A stretch of 64,000 bases of DNA from Salinihabitans flavidus (GTDB lineage Bacteria > Pseudomonadota > Alphaproteobacteria > Rhodobacterales > Rhodobacteraceae), in contig NZ_FODS01000001.1 of the NCBI RefSeq assembly GCF_900110425.1, positions 1 to 64,000 of the forward strand, read 5' to 3'. The position numbers and the translations under genes were made by a program. Numbering within the stretch: the stretch's first letter is position 1; every line of letters starts with the position of its first letter. This document shows, piece after piece, positions 20,427 to 29,663 of this stretch. The notes under the pieces are model-generated. The model saw only the letters and a program-made list of their open reading frames with translations. It ran no database searches and was not told the DNA's origin.

Positions 20427-20879
20427 TCACAAATAGACGCCGACCGCCAGACAGATCACCACCACGACGCTCAGCGCAACACGCAGCGCCATCCACCATC
20501 GCGGTGCCAGTCCGTGCCGCCAGAACAGCCAGTCCAGCCCCAGAAGGCCGACAAAACCGAAGATCAGGTTCACCCCCGCGCCAACCGGCCCGCCGCCCAC
20601 CATCACGAATGCCCAGAGCGCCGGAATGACCGACAGGGCATACCCGCTGGCCGCGACCATGCCGCTCGCTCGGGTGGCGAACCCCCACAGTACGCCTGAC
20701 ATGAACGACAGGATCACCGTGCCATAGGACAGGCCCACATACGGCCCGATGAACCGCGGGCCAAGGGTGCGGGCCGCCCACAGACCGAGATCGGGGGCCA
20801 GAACCGTCAGCGCCGACCAAAGGAAGGGGAGCAGCCCCGCCAGCCCCAATGCCAGTGCGGATTTCGGAATGGACCGCAT
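20427..20879 (-). CDS. DUF3429 family membrane protein
   Basis: A 150-residue integral membrane protein with about five hydrophobic helices. The pattern [26 protein letters not shown] is typical of DUF3429. Function is unknown in the family. It lies 9 bp after ispH and 32 bp before rnhA, all on the minus strand, so it is likely co-transcribed with both. Confidence 0.85.
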   Translation of the reverse strand: MRSIPKSALALGLAGLLPFLWSALTVLAPDLGLWAARTLGPRFIGPYVGLSYGTVILSFMSGVLWGFATRASGMVAASGYALSVIPALWAFVMVGGGPVGAGVNLIFGFVGLLGLDWLFWRHGLAPRWWMALRVALSVVVVICLAVGVYL

Positions 20880-20888
20880 CCGCCGCCG

Positions 20889-21839
20889 TCAGGCCATGTC
20901 GCGCAACATGCGCGGCACCTTGAAGTTCACCCGTTCCACGGCGGTTTCCACCTCTTTCAGGGTCACGTCAAAGCGGTCGCGGAAGGCGTCGATCACCTCT
21001 TCGACAAGCACCTCGGGCGCGGAGGCCCCGGCCGTGATGCCAAGGCTGGAGACACCTTCAAGCGCGCGCCAGTCGATGTCGGCGGCGCGCTGCACAAGCT
21101 GTGAATAACCGCAGCCGGCACGGCTGGCGACCTCGACCAGACGGCGCGAGTTGGATGAGTTCGGCGCGCCCACGACCAGCATCGCCTCGGCCTTGGGCGC
21201 GATGGCCTTGACCGCCTCCTGCCGGTTGGTGGTGGCGTAACAGATGTCTTCCTTGTGCGGGCCGATGATCGCCGGGAACCGGTCTCGCAGCGCGGTCACG
21301 ATATGGGCGGTATCGTCAACCGAAAGCGTGGTCTGCGTGACGAAGGCGAGCTTTTCGGGGTCGCGCACCTCGATGCGTTCCACGTCGCTTTCGGTTTCGA
21401 CCAGCAGCACCTCGCCATCGGGAAGCTGGCCCATCGTGCCAATGGTTTCGGGATGCCCGGCGTGGCCGATCATCACGATCTGAAGCCCGTTTTCATGATG
21501 GCGCTCGGCCTCGATATGCACCTTGGAGACAAGAGGACAGGTGGCATCCACATAGATCATCTCACGCCGCTCCGCCTCTGCGGGAACCGCCTTGGCGACC
21601 CCGTGCGCCGAGAAGATCACCGGCCGGTCGTCGGGGCAGTCGGACAGCTCCTCGACAAACACCGCGCCCTTGTTGCGCAGGGAATCGACGACGAATCTGT
21701 TGTGCACGATCTCATGCCGGACATAGACCGGCGCCCCCCATTTTTCGAGCGCCATTTCAACGATCTTGATGGCACGATCCACGCCCGCGCAAAAGCCGCG
21801 CGGCGCCGCGATGTATAGGGTCAGGGGCGGTCTTGTCAT
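20889..21839 (-). CDS. ispH: 4-hydroxy-3-methylbut-2-enyl diphosphate reductase
   Basis: A 316-residue iron-sulfur enzyme that makes IPP and DMAPP in the last step of the non-mevalonate isoprenoid route. The three cluster cysteines are Cys17 (APRGFCAGV), Cys101 (DATCPLV) and Cys200 ([10 protein letters not shown]). The catalytic glutamate is in [10 protein letters not shown] and the SNSRRLVE block binds the diphosphate. The ATG at 21839 gives the usual length. It heads ispH-DUF3429-rnhA. Confidence 0.97.
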   Translation of the reverse strand: MTRPPLTLYIAAPRGFCAGVDRAIKIVEMALEKWGAPVYVRHEIVHNRFVVDSLRNKGAVFVEELSDCPDDRPVIFSAHGVAKAVPAEAERREMIYVDATCPLVSKVHIEAERHHENGLQIVMIGHAGHPETIGTMGQLPDGEVLLVETESDVERIEVRDPEKLAFVTQTTLSVDDTAHIVTALRDRFPAIIGPHKEDICYATTNRQEAVKAIAPKAEAMLVVGAPNSSNSRRLVEVASRAGCGYSQLVQRAADIDWRALEGVSSLGITAGASAPEVLVEEVIDAFRDRFDVTLKEVETAVERVNFKVPRMLRDMA

Positions 21840-21925
21840 GCTGTCCTCGCGTTTGGGCCAGAGGTAATCCCTTGAAGGCCCTGCGTCCAGAGGGGGGGCA
21901 CACGATCCTGTGAGCCGATGGCGCC

Positions 21926-21948
21926 TTGACCTTCCACCGCTGGAAGGT
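21926..21948 (+). promoter_or_regulatory. CueR/HmrR-like copper-responsive operator
   Basis: TTGACC at 21926 overlaps a perfect 8-bp dyad, ACCTTCCA-N4-TGGAAGGT (21929-21948). This is the form of MerR-family copper operators, where the dyad sits in an over-long spacer after the -35 box. I could not see a clear -10 box 19-20 bp downstream. It lies 40 bp upstream of a cytochrome c gene of the kind found in copper-resistance clusters. Confidence 0.7.
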
Positions 21949-21988
21949 GGGAAAGGGGCATTCGGAATCATCCATGAGGGAGACAGAC

Positions 21989-22429
21989 ATGGCTTTGAGG
22001 CAACTGGCGCTTGGGGTGCTAGCCGCGTTCTGGGCCGGGGCGGCGGGGGCGCAGGGCAAGGGATTTCTGCCCTATGAGGATTCCGGGGCCGTGGCGCGCG
22101 GAGAGACGCTCTATCAGGAATTTTGCGCGTCTTGTCATGGGGTTGACCTGGAAGGCGAGACGGCCAACTGGCGGGAGAGGAAGGACAGCGGGCGCATGCC
22201 CGCGCCGCCGCATGATGCGAGCGGACACACATGGCACCACCCCGACATGGTCCTGTTTCGCTTGACCAAGCTGGGCGTGGAAGCCGTTGTCGGCCAAGGC
22301 TATGAAAGCGATATGCCCGGCTTTGGCGATGTCCTGAGCGATGCGCAAATCATTGAAATCCTTGCCTATATCAAGAGCACATGGCCCGACGACGTGATCG
22401 GGATGCACAACGCCCGCAGCGGCAGCTAG
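21989..22429 (+). CDS. Small exported c-type cytochrome, probably copper-induced
   Basis: A 146-residue periplasmic mono-haem cytochrome c. Residues 1-22 form a signal peptide ending AGAAGAQ. Haem attaches at Cys46-x2-Cys49-His50 (CASCH), and Met109 in [10 protein letters not shown] is the likely second axial ligand. The block [16 protein letters not shown] is typical of cytochromes found beside multicopper oxidases and copper ATPases. The ATG at 21989 follows GAGGGAG; an upstream TTG is part of the operator. No copper-resistance genes are adjacent, so it stands alone under a CueR-like operator. Confidence 0.88.
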   Translation: MALRQLALGVLAAFWAGAAGAQGKGFLPYEDSGAVARGETLYQEFCASCHGVDLEGETANWRERKDSGRMPAPPHDASGHTWHHPDMVLFRLTKLGVEAVVGQGYESDMPGFGDVLSDAQIIEILAYIKSTWPDDVIGMHNARSGS

Positions 22430-22513
22430 GAAAATGTGCAAAGCCAGCGCACGCCTTGCGGCACCGCCCTCGGCCCCTGCCGGTCACGACTCACTGCAAG
22501 CCCTTGTTAACGC

Positions 22514-22565
22514 CGGGAAAACCCTTGTCGGTAAAATGTCGGTATTACGTCGGTATCGCGTCGGT
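22514..22565 (-). repeat. Phased array B: four 11-bp ACCGAC units plus tail
   Basis: On the minus strand the units are ACCGACGCGAT, ACCGACGTAAT, ACCGACATTTT and ACCGACAAGGG, then the tail TTTTCCCG. GTCGGT on the plus strand falls at 22527, 22538, 22549 and 22560, an exact 11-bp phase. It lies between a plus-strand cytochrome gene and a convergent NYN gene. The remaining sequence of 22430-22746 holds no gene. Confidence 0.88.
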
Positions 22566-22711
22566 ATCGACCCGCGAAATTGCCAGGTAAACAGCGCGAA
22601 CGGTGAGGCTCTGTCAACATTGGTAAAGATTTCACAAAGGGGAGCGAAGGCCCCGAAAGGAATCGGCGCCGCTGCGCCGCGCAGAGGGCGCCCGCCGGAA
22701 TTCGGCCGGAT

Positions 22712-22741
22712 GAAAACCGGCCCGGAGAACACCGGGCCGGT
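22712..22741 (-). terminator. Terminator of the NYN-domain gene
   Basis: ACCGGCCCGG pairs perfectly with CCGGGCCGGT around a 6-nt loop, followed on the minus strand by TTTTC. It starts 5 bp after the gene's stop codon. Confidence 0.8.
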
Positions 22742-22746
22742 GGTCT

Positions 22747-23325
22747 TCAGTCGTTCTCGCTGTAGGCGATATCGCGGTCACGCTCTTGCGTGTAGTCGCG
22801 CGGCGGACGCCCGATCACTTCGCGCAGACCCTCCAGTTCGATGAAGTTGTCAGCCTGTCGGCGCAGGTCGTCGGAAATCATCGGCGGCTGGCTGCGGATG
22901 GTGGAGACCACCGACACGCGCACGCCCTGCCGTTGCAGGCTTTCCACCAGCGGGCGGAAGTCGCCATCGCCGGAGAACAACACGATATGATCCACCCGCG
23001 GCGCAAGCTCCATCGCGTCCACGGCCAGTTCGATGTCCATGTTCCCCTTCACCTTCCGGCGACCATGGCTGTCGGTATATTCCTTGGCCGGTTTCGTCAC
23101 CATCGCATAGCCGTTATAGTGCAGCCAATCCACCAGAGGCCGGATCGGAGAATACTCGTCATTCTCCAGCAGCGCGGTATAGTAGAATGCCCGGAGTAGC
23201 TTCCCGCGACGCATGAACTCCGACCGCAGAAGCTTGTAGTCGATATCGAAGCCAAGGGACTTCGCCGCCGCGTAAAGATTGGACCCGTCTATGAACAGCG
23301 CGAGCCGTTCGTCCTTGTAAAACAT
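22747..23325 (-). CDS. NYN domain (LabA/DUF88-type) putative ribonuclease
   Basis: A 192-residue PIN-like protein of the LabA/DUF88 family, whose members are metal-dependent nucleases or nuclease-fold regulators. Acidic metal-site residues are visible: Asp13 (LFIDGSNLY), Asp97 (KGNMDIELAVD), Asp103, and Asp120/Asp122 (FSGDGDFRPL). The domain covers about residues 8-165, followed by a charged tail. It is a single gene with its own terminator and an AT-rich upstream region. RNA cleavage is inferred from the intact acidic residues; the target is unknown. Confidence 0.9.
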   Translation of the reverse strand: MFYKDERLALFIDGSNLYAAAKSLGFDIDYKLLRSEFMRRGKLLRAFYYTALLENDEYSPIRPLVDWLHYNGYAMVTKPAKEYTDSHGRRKVKGNMDIELAVDAMELAPRVDHIVLFSGDGDFRPLVESLQRQGVRVSVVSTIRSQPPMISDDLRRQADNFIELEGLREVIGRPPRDYTQERDRDIAYSEND

Positions 23326-23493
23326 AAAATGTCCTTTCCAATAAAAAGACGTGCCCTCTGTCGATCCGTGAGTGATGAAATCTTGGGCACACTAAGAGCG
23401 CCTAATTAAATGCATGCAGGCGCGCCATCAAGTGGATGCGACCGCGATTTGAGGTAGTTTACACTGTCCGAAGGGATAGGAGAAATCAAAATC

Positions 23494-24054
23494 ATGTGCG
23501 AAATCTGCCTTCTGGCACTGGGCGGTAACCTGCCTTCACAATCCGGCGACCCGGTTCAGACCCTCGCGGCGGCGGTCGGGGATCTGAACAGGGGGCCGGT
23601 TCGGTTGCGCAAGGTCAGCCGTTTCTTTTCGACTCCGTGCTTTCCGCCGGGGGCCGGGCCCGACTACGTCAATGCCGCCGTGGAGGTGGAGACCGCACTT
23701 GCACCGCGGGCGCTTCTCGATTGTCTGCATGGTATAGAGGCGGCGCGCGGCCGGGCGCGGGTGCAACGCTGGGGGATGCGCACGCTCGACGTGGATCTGA
23801 TCGCATTGGGCGACCGCGTGATACCCACGCGGGAGCGGTTCATGCAATGGCACGATCTGCCACCCGATGAGCAGGTCAGCGCCACGCCGGAAGAGTTGAT
23901 TCTGCCGCATCCGCGGATTCAGGGCCGCGCCTTCGTGCTGGTGCCACTGATGGACATCGCGCGGCACTGGATCCATCCGGTTCTCGGGCTCAGCGTGCGG
24001 CAGATGCACGATGCCCTGCCCGAAAGTGATCGCGCAGCCGTGATTTCCCTCTGA
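23494..24054 (+). CDS. folK: HPPK: hydroxymethyl-dihydropterin pyrophosphokinase
   Basis: A 186-residue folate enzyme that moves pyrophosphate from ATP to 6-hydroxymethyl-7,8-dihydropterin. LALGGNLPS at the start, the paired aromatic/Pro loop (FFSTPCFPPGAGPDYVNAAVEVET), and RWGMRTLDVDLIALGD (the two metal-binding aspartates) with LPHPRIQGRAFVLVPLMDIA are the family motifs. The start follows GGAGAAA. folP and folB lie about 27 kb away in the same window. Confidence 0.93.
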   Translation: MCEICLLALGGNLPSQSGDPVQTLAAAVGDLNRGPVRLRKVSRFFSTPCFPPGAGPDYVNAAVEVETALAPRALLDCLHGIEAARGRARVQRWGMRTLDVDLIALGDRVIPTRERFMQWHDLPPDEQVSATPEELILPHPRIQGRAFVLVPLMDIARHWIHPVLGLSVRQMHDALPESDRAAVISL

Positions 24055-24071
24055 TTTCAGGTGGAATCGGG

Positions 24072-24100
24072 TTGTCAAGGTATTCGTTCCCCCTTAGATA
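24072..24100 (+). promoter_or_regulatory. Sigma70-type promoter for rpoZ-rsh
   Basis: TTGTCA and TAGATA are separated by exactly 17 bp, 40 bp upstream of the rpoZ start codon. Confidence 0.75.
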
Positions 24101-24139
24101 CATGGTTTCCGATCCCGACCCGAGAGAATGGAGTGCCGC

Positions 24140-24493
24140 ATGGCCCGCGTGACCGTAGAAGACTGTGTCGACAAGGTTCCGAACCGCTTTGAGCTTGTGA
24201 TGCTCGCCGCGCACCGGGCCCGCGAGATCACGGCCGGGTCCCCCGTTACCGTGGACCGCGACAACGACAAGAACCCTGTCGTCGCCCTGCGCGAGATCGC
24301 GGACGAGACGCAGACCGCCGATGATCTGCGCGAGCGTCTGATCGAAAGCAACCAGACCCAGATCGAAGTCGATGAGCCGGAAGACGATTCCATGGCGCTT
24401 CTGATGGGCGGGGAGGCTGACAAGCCCGCCGAGGACGACATGTCCGAGGAAAAGCTGCTTCGCGCGCTGATGGAAGCACAGGGGCAAGGCTGA
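24140..24493 (+). CDS. rpoZ: RNA polymerase omega subunit
   Basis: A 117-residue subunit that helps assemble beta' and forms part of the ppGpp-binding site. [30 protein letters not shown] is the conserved N-terminus, followed by an acidic C-terminal half. The ATG at 24140 fits the family; a start 12 bp upstream does not. It lies 30 bp upstream of the ppGpp synthetase/hydrolase gene, the common alphaproteobacterial pairing. Confidence 0.96.
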   Translation: MARVTVEDCVDKVPNRFELVMLAAHRAREITAGSPVTVDRDNDKNPVVALREIADETQTADDLRERLIESNQTQIEVDEPEDDSMALLMGGEADKPAEDDMSEEKLLRALMEAQGQG

Positions 24494-24523
24494 CGCAGCC
24501 AGAGAGGCACGAGGCGGGGGCGC

Positions 24524-26662
24524 ATGATCCCGGTTGACGATCTGATCGCGCTGGTCCGCGCCTACAATCCCAAGACCAACGAGACGATGCTGCGTGCGGC
24601 CTATGACTTCGGCCGCGCGATGCACGAAGGGCAGTATCGCCATTCCGGCGAGCCCTATTTTTCGCATCCCATCGCGGTGGCGGCCATCCTGACAGAGCAG
24701 CAGCTCGACGATGCCACCATCGCCACCGCCCTTTTGCACGACACGATCGAGGACACCAAGGCGATCTACGCCGAGGTCGAAAAACGCTTTGGCCGCGAGG
24801 TCGCGGAGCTGGTCGATGGTGTCACCAAGCTGACCAACCTTCAGTTGTCGTCCAACGAGACCCGACAGGCGGAGAATTTCCGCAAGCTGTTCATGGCGAT
24901 GTCGAAAGACCTGCGCGTGATCCTCGTGAAGCTGGCGGACCGGCTGCACAACATGCGCACGATCCGCGCCATGCGTCCCGAAAAGCAGGCGCAGAAGGCA
25001 CGCGAGACCATGGATATCTATGCCCCGCTGGCCGGGCGCATGGGGATGCAGTGGATGCGCGAAGAGCTTGAGGATCTCGCGTTCAAGGTGCTCAACCCCG
25101 AGGGCCGGGCCAGCATTATTCGCCGTTTCATCACGCTTCAGCGCGAATCGGGCGACGTGATAGAGCGGATCACCGGCGACATGCGCCATGAACTCGACAA
25201 GGCGGGGGTCGAAGCCGAGGTTCTGGGCCGCGCCAAGAAACCCTATTCCATCTGGCGCAAGATGCAGGAGAAGGATCTGAGCTTTTCGCGGCTGTCTGAC
25301 ATCTACGGCTTTCGCGTGCTGACAGGCAGCGAGGAGGATTGCTATCGTGTGCTGGGCGCCATCCATCAGCGCTGGCGCGCCGTGCCGGGACGCTTCAAGG
25401 ATTACATCAGCCAGCCGAAATCGAACGGCTATCGTTCCATCCACACCACGGTGAGCGGGCGCGACGGCAAGCGGGTGGAGGTGCAGATCCGCACCCGCCA
25501 GATGCATGACGTGGCCGAAACCGGGGTGGCGGCGCATTGGTCCTATCGCGACGGGGTGCGGGGCGAGAACCCCTTTGCCGTGGACCCGGCAAAATGGATC
25601 AGATCCCTGACAGAGCAGTTTACCGCCGAAGAGGATCACGACGAGTTTCTCGAAGCGGTCAAGCTCGAGATGTATTCCGATCAGGTGTTCTGTTTCACGC
25701 CCAAGGGCGATGTGGTGAAGCTGCCGCGCGGGGCGACGCCGATTGATTTCGCCTATGCCATCCACACAAGGATCGGCAATGCCTGCGTGGGCGCGAAGGT
25801 CGATCACACGCGCGTGCCGCTCTGGACACGGGTGAAGAACGGGCAATCGGTCGAGATCATCACCGCCGAAGGACAGGTGCCGCAGGCCACATGGCTGGAC
25901 ATCGCGACCACCGGCAAGGCGAAGGCCGCGATTCGCCGGGCGCTTCGGGCGGTGGACCGGGAACGCTATATAAAGCTCGGATTCGAACTGGCACGCTCTG
26001 CGTTCGAGCATGTGGGCAAGAAGCCGACCGACAAGGTTCTCGATACCGCCGCGAAGCATCTGAGGCTGGAGGACCGTGAGACGCTTCTGGCGCGGTTGGG
26101 CAGTGCGGAGCTGACCGGGCGGCAGGCGGTGCAGGCGGTCTATCCCGACCTCGCCCCCGACGAAAGCGAGGAGATCGCCCAGGATCGCGCGGTGATCGGC
26201 CTCTCGCCAGATCAGAGTTTTCAGCGCGCGCCCTGTTGCTCGCCCCTGCCGGGAGAGCGGATCGTTGGTATCACCTACCGCGGCAAGGGGGTGGTGGTGC
26301 ATGCCATCGACTGCGATTCGCTTGGTCAGTTCGAGGATCAGCCGGAACGCTGGCTCGACCTGCACTGGCACGCGGGCAAGCACAAGGCGATCTATACCGT
26401 TCCGCTTGAAATGACGATCGGCAACGATGCCGGGGTGCTGGGGCGAATTTGCACATTGATCGGAGAGCACAAGGCGAATATCTCGAACCTGGAGTTTCTT
26501 GACCGCAAGCCCGATTTCTTCCGGCTGATGGTCTGGATCGACCTGCGCGACGCAGAGCACCTGCATTCGCTGATGCTCGCACTCGAAGCGGAAAGCGATG
26601 TGGCGGCCATAGAGAGGCACAGAGACCCGAGCCAGGCCAGGGCGCCCTCGGGGCAGCAATAG
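24524..26662 (+). CDS. rsh: Bifunctional (p)ppGpp synthetase/hydrolase
   Basis: A 712-residue RelA/SpoT homologue that makes and breaks the stringent-response alarmone. The N-terminal HD hydrolase domain keeps its metal residues (His48 and the HD pair His72-Asp73 in LLHDTIED). The synthetase domain shows SDIYGFRVL and ISQPKSNGYRSIHT. TGS (about residues 388-450) and a C-terminal ACT domain (about 630-705) follow. The hydrolase and synthetase sites both look intact, as expected for the single alphaproteobacterial Rsh. It is co-transcribed with rpoZ. Confidence 0.96.
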   Translation: MIPVDDLIALVRAYNPKTNETMLRAAYDFGRAMHEGQYRHSGEPYFSHPIAVAAILTEQQLDDATIATALLHDTIEDTKAIYAEVEKRFGREVAELVDGVTKLTNLQLSSNETRQAENFRKLFMAMSKDLRVILVKLADRLHNMRTIRAMRPEKQAQKARETMDIYAPLAGRMGMQWMREELEDLAFKVLNPEGRASIIRRFITLQRESGDVIERITGDMRHELDKAGVEAEVLGRAKKPYSIWRKMQEKDLSFSRLSDIYGFRVLTGSEEDCYRVLGAIHQRWRAVPGRFKDYISQPKSNGYRSIHTTVSGRDGKRVEVQIRTRQMHDVAETGVAAHWSYRDGVRGENPFAVDPAKWIRSLTEQFTAEEDHDEFLEAVKLEMYSDQVFCFTPKGDVVKLPRGATPIDFAYAIHTRIGNACVGAKVDHTRVPLWTRVKNGQSVEIITAEGQVPQATWLDIATTGKAKAAIRRALRAVDRERYIKLGFELARSAFEHVGKKPTDKVLDTAAKHLRLEDRETLLARLGSAELTGRQAVQAVYPDLAPDESEEIAQDRAVIGLSPDQSFQRAPCCSPLPGERIVGITYRGKGVVVHAIDCDSLGQFEDQPERWLDLHWHAGKHKAIYTVPLEMTIGNDAGVLGRICTLIGEHKANISNLEFLDRKPDFFRLMVWIDLRDAEHLHSLMLALEAESDVAAIERHRDPSQARAPSGQQ

Positions 26663-26680
26663 ACAGGGGAACACACCGCA

Positions 26681-27340
26681 GTGGTTTTCAAGCGGCGTGA
26701 CAGACGTCCTATCCTTCAGACCCTGCTGGATTTCCTCTGGCCACGGGGCGGTTGGACTCGGGCCTTTCACTATGTGAAACACCGGCTGCACCGGCTGCCC
26801 GGCTCGCCCGAATTCATCGGGCGGGGCATCTGGGCGGGCGTGTTCGTCTGCTTCACCCCGCTGTTCGGTCTGCATTTCGTCCTTGCCATACTGATCAGCC
26901 GGATCGTGAAGGGCAGTGTGCTGGCCTCGCTTCTGGCGACCTTCGTGGGCAACCCGCTCACCTTCCTGCCGATCGGCGTGATCTCTCTGAAAACCGGGCA
27001 CTTCCTGCTCGGCACCATGTTCGATGAGCGTGTGGAAAAATCTCTGGTGCGCAAGTTCACCGAGGCCTGGGGCGATCTGTGGCACAATTTCGTGTCGTTG
27101 TTCAGTGATCAGCGGGCCGACTGGCATGCGCTGCTGCGGTTTCATGAAGAAGTCTTCTTTCCCTATCTGGTCGGCGGTATCATTCCGGGGATCATCGCGG
27201 CCTCTGTCGCCTACTATCTGTCGGTCCCGGTGATCCGCGCCTATCAGAAGCGCCGCGCCGGACGGCTGAAGTCCAAGCTGGACGCGCTGAGAAAGAAAGC
27301 CCTGCATCGCAGCAAGAAGAAGAAGGACGAGATCCGGTAG
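26681..27340 (+). CDS. DUF2062 family membrane protein
   Basis: A 219-residue membrane protein of unknown function. GIWAGVFVCFTPLFGLHFVLAILIS and FVGNPLTFLPI are typical of DUF2062, with about three to four hydrophobic helices between residues 50 and 190 and a strongly basic C-terminal tail. The start is GTG at 26681. It lies 18 bp after rsh and likely belongs to the same transcript. Confidence 0.85.
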   Translation: MVFKRRDRRPILQTLLDFLWPRGGWTRAFHYVKHRLHRLPGSPEFIGRGIWAGVFVCFTPLFGLHFVLAILISRIVKGSVLASLLATFVGNPLTFLPIGVISLKTGHFLLGTMFDERVEKSLVRKFTEAWGDLWHNFVSLFSDQRADWHALLRFHEEVFFPYLVGGIIPGIIAASVAYYLSVPVIRAYQKRRAGRLKSKLDALRKKALHRSKKKKDEIR

Positions 27341-27362
27341 CCGGCACCACAGGGAAAGCGGT

Positions 27363-27390
27363 TTGCACTTTCCGGGGAAGGGGCTAGGTT
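27363..27390 (+). promoter_or_regulatory. Candidate promoter for pdxJ
   Basis: TTGCAC and TAGGTT are separated by 16 bp, ending 23 nt before the pdxJ start codon. Confidence 0.6.
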
Positions 27391-27413
27391 CGGGCGACCC
27401 CTAGTGAGGAGCC

Positions 27414-28154
27414 ATGCCAATGTTGCGACTGGGCGTGAATATCGACCATGTGGCCACCGTGCGCAACGCGCGCGGCGGGGCCTATCCCGATCCGCTGCGC
27501 GCCGCGAAACTCGCGCAGGAGGCCGGGGCCGACGGGATCACCGCGCATCTGCGCGAGGATCGCCGCCATATCTCTGACACGGACATCGACGGGCTGATGG
27601 AGGTGCTGACCGTGCCTCTCAATTTCGAGATGGCGGCGACGCCGGAAATGCAGAAGATCGCGCTGCGCCACCGCCCGCATGCCGTCTGCATCGTGCCGGA
27701 AAAGCGCGAGGAACGCACCACCGAGGGCGGGCTTGAGGTCGCGCGCGAGGAAAACAAGCTGGCCCACTACATCGCGCCGCTGCGCGAGGCCGGGTGCCGG
27801 GTGTCGATCTTCATCGCCGCCGACACCCGCCAGATCGACGCCGCGCACCGCATCGGCGCCGAGGTGATCGAGCTTCACACCGGCGCCTATTGCGACGCCC
27901 ACACCGAAGGACGCATGGAGGACCGCGACCGCGAACTGGACACCCTGCGCGAGATGGCCAGCTATGCCCACGCGCTGGGGCTGGAGGTGCACGCCGGCCA
28001 TGGCCTGACCTATGACACCGTGCAGCCCGTCGCCGCCTTTCCCGAGGTGATGGAACTCAACATCGGGCATTTCCTGATCGGCGAGGCGATCTTTCGCGGG
28101 CTGGAGCCGGCGATCGCCGAGATGCGGCGCCTAATGGACGAGGCGCGCGCTTGA
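27414..28154 (+). CDS. pdxJ: Pyridoxine 5'-phosphate synthase
   Basis: A 246-residue TIM-barrel enzyme that condenses deoxyxylulose phosphate with 3-amino-2-oxopropyl phosphate to give pyridoxine phosphate. LGVNIDHVATVRNARGG, ITAHLREDRRHI, VPEKREE..TEGG and HAGHGLTYDTVQPVAAFP are the characteristic motifs. It starts the pdxJ-2OG oxygenase-acpS-lepB-rnc-era stretch. Confidence 0.97.
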   Translation: MPMLRLGVNIDHVATVRNARGGAYPDPLRAAKLAQEAGADGITAHLREDRRHISDTDIDGLMEVLTVPLNFEMAATPEMQKIALRHRPHAVCIVPEKREERTTEGGLEVAREENKLAHYIAPLREAGCRVSIFIAADTRQIDAAHRIGAEVIELHTGAYCDAHTEGRMEDRDRELDTLREMASYAHALGLEVHAGHGLTYDTVQPVAAFPEVMELNIGHFLIGEAIFRGLEPAIAEMRRLMDEARA

Positions 28155-28262
28155 CGCACGTCTCGGGCTGGTTTCAAACTCGGTCCGATTTTGTTCATCA
28201 TCCTGCCCAAAAGGCGCGTTAGGTCATGGGCAGATGTGCATGTATTTTTGAAGGAATGAGTT

Positions 28263-29096
28263 ATGCCAGTGATCGAGATGGACCCCGAAACGCTTGTTCT
28301 CGACTCCGCATCGGCCAAGGCGGCCGGGGCGGCGGCGGCCAAGACCTATCGCAGCCACACACCCTACCCCTATGGCAGCTTCGACGACTTCCTGCCCGAG
28401 ACGGTGCTGGACCGTGTGCTCAATGAGATCAGGGAATTGCCCGAGGCCGAAACCATGTTCGACCGGCCACAGGAAAAGCTGAAAACCAGCTACCTGCCCG
28501 AACGCCTGCCGCCCTACACGCGCAATCTCTTCTACGTTCTGAATTCCCGCCCCTTCCTGCGATTCCTCGAAGAGATGACGGGCATTCAGGGGCTGATCCC
28601 CGACCCCTATTTCGCCGGTGGCGGTGTCCATGTGGTCGCCAATGGCGGGCACCTCGACATCCACGCCGATTTCAACCACAACGCCAAGCTCAACCTCGAA
28701 CGCCGTCTCAACATCCTGATCTATCTCAATAAGGACTGGCGCAAGGAATACGGCGGCTCCTTCGAGATCTGGAACACCGACATGACGCAGCGGGTGGACA
28801 GTTTCGTGCCGGTGTTCAACCGCATGTGCTGCTTCAACACGGGGTCGGATACATGGCACGGCAACCCCGAAACGGTGAACCACCCCGACGGAGAGCCCCG
28901 CATGTCTCTGGCGCTCTATTACTATACCGCGACATGGGATTATACGCGCAAGTCCCACACGACGCTTTTCACGCCGCGCCCCGGCACGCACGATCAGGTG
29001 GACCGCAAGATCCGGCGCGCCGAAATGCTCAAGGAGATGCTGCCGCCCGTCGTGTTCCGCCGGGTGATCGGCCGGCTTCAGCGGCTGGGCTTCTGA
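28263..29096 (+). CDS. 2-oxoglutarate/Fe(II)-dependent oxygenase
   Basis: A 277-residue protein with the 2OG-Fe(II) oxygenase fold of the prolyl-4-hydroxylase-like group. The iron site is visible in [11 protein letters not shown] (residues 128-137, two possible H-x-D pairs: 130/132 or 134/136) and the distal His199 in TWHGNPE. Arg213 in [12 protein letters not shown] would bind 2-oxoglutarate. The substrate is unknown; related proteins hydroxylate amino acids, peptides or sugar intermediates. It lies between pdxJ and acpS on the same strand, where it is often found in related genomes. Confidence 0.85.
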   Translation: MPVIEMDPETLVLDSASAKAAGAAAAKTYRSHTPYPYGSFDDFLPETVLDRVLNEIRELPEAETMFDRPQEKLKTSYLPERLPPYTRNLFYVLNSRPFLRFLEEMTGIQGLIPDPYFAGGGVHVVANGGHLDIHADFNHNAKLNLERRLNILIYLNKDWRKEYGGSFEIWNTDMTQRVDSFVPVFNRMCCFNTGSDTWHGNPETVNHPDGEPRMSLALYYYTATWDYTRKSHTTLFTPRPGTHDQVDRKIRRAEMLKEMLPPVVFRRVIGRLQRLGF

Positions 29097-29133
29097 AACG
29101 TCCGAACGGTCCGGCTGCGGAAAGGAAACGCGC

Positions 29134-29544
29134 ATGATCCTTGGCATCGGCACGGATCTGGCCAATATCGACCGCGTGGCCGGAACGCTGGAACGGTTCG
29201 GCGATCGGTTCCGCAACCGCGTCTTCACCGAGACCGAGCAGCGCAAGGCGGAGCGGCGGCGCGACACGGCCGGCACTTATGCCAAGCGATGGGCCGCGAA
29301 AGAGGCGTGCTCCAAGGCGCTCGGCACCGGGTTGCGCATGGGGATCGCATGGAAGGACATGTCGGTGACGAACCTGCCCACGGGTCAGCCGGTGATGCAC
29401 GTCACGGGCTGGGCCGAGGGCCGGCTGCGCGAGATGACGCCACCCGGGCACGAGGCGGTCATTCACGTCACGCTGACCGACGATCACCCCTGGGCGCAGG
29501 CCTTCGTGGTGATCGAGGCAAGGCCGCTCGACAATCTCAGCTAG
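29134..29544 (+). CDS. acpS: Holo-[acyl-carrier-protein] synthase
   Basis: A 136-residue enzyme that attaches 4'-phosphopantetheine from CoA to acyl carrier protein. Asp8 (GIGTDLANI) and Glu57 ([15 protein letters not shown]) are the magnesium ligands. Length is normal. It lies 37 bp downstream of the oxygenase gene. Confidence 0.96.
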   Translation: MILGIGTDLANIDRVAGTLERFGDRFRNRVFTETEQRKAERRRDTAGTYAKRWAAKEACSKALGTGLRMGIAWKDMSVTNLPTGQPVMHVTGWAEGRLREMTPPGHEAVIHVTLTDDHPWAQAFVVIEARPLDNLS

Positions 29545-29598
29545 CAAAATGATAGGTTGCCACCTGCCCCGCGTGCGCGAAGAGGGCGCGCGCCCGGG

Positions 29599-29627
29599 TT
29601 GACTTGGGCGGGTTCCCGGCTCATGTA
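29599..29627 (+). promoter_or_regulatory. Weak candidate promoter upstream of lepB
   Basis: TTGACT is followed after 17 bp by CATGTA, a poor -10 match. It would give lepB and rnc a start separate from the acpS transcript. Confidence 0.35.
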
Positions 29628-29663
29628 GCCCACGACCCAAACCCCCCGGAGGATTCCAGTCAG

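Noticed and set aside
23990-27307. Long minus-strand frame opposite rsh and its neighbours
   Set aside because: It mirrors the codon pattern of rsh, rpoZ and the DUF2062 gene on the other strand, has no recognisable domain and no ribosome binding site. Long antisense frames are common in GC-rich DNA.
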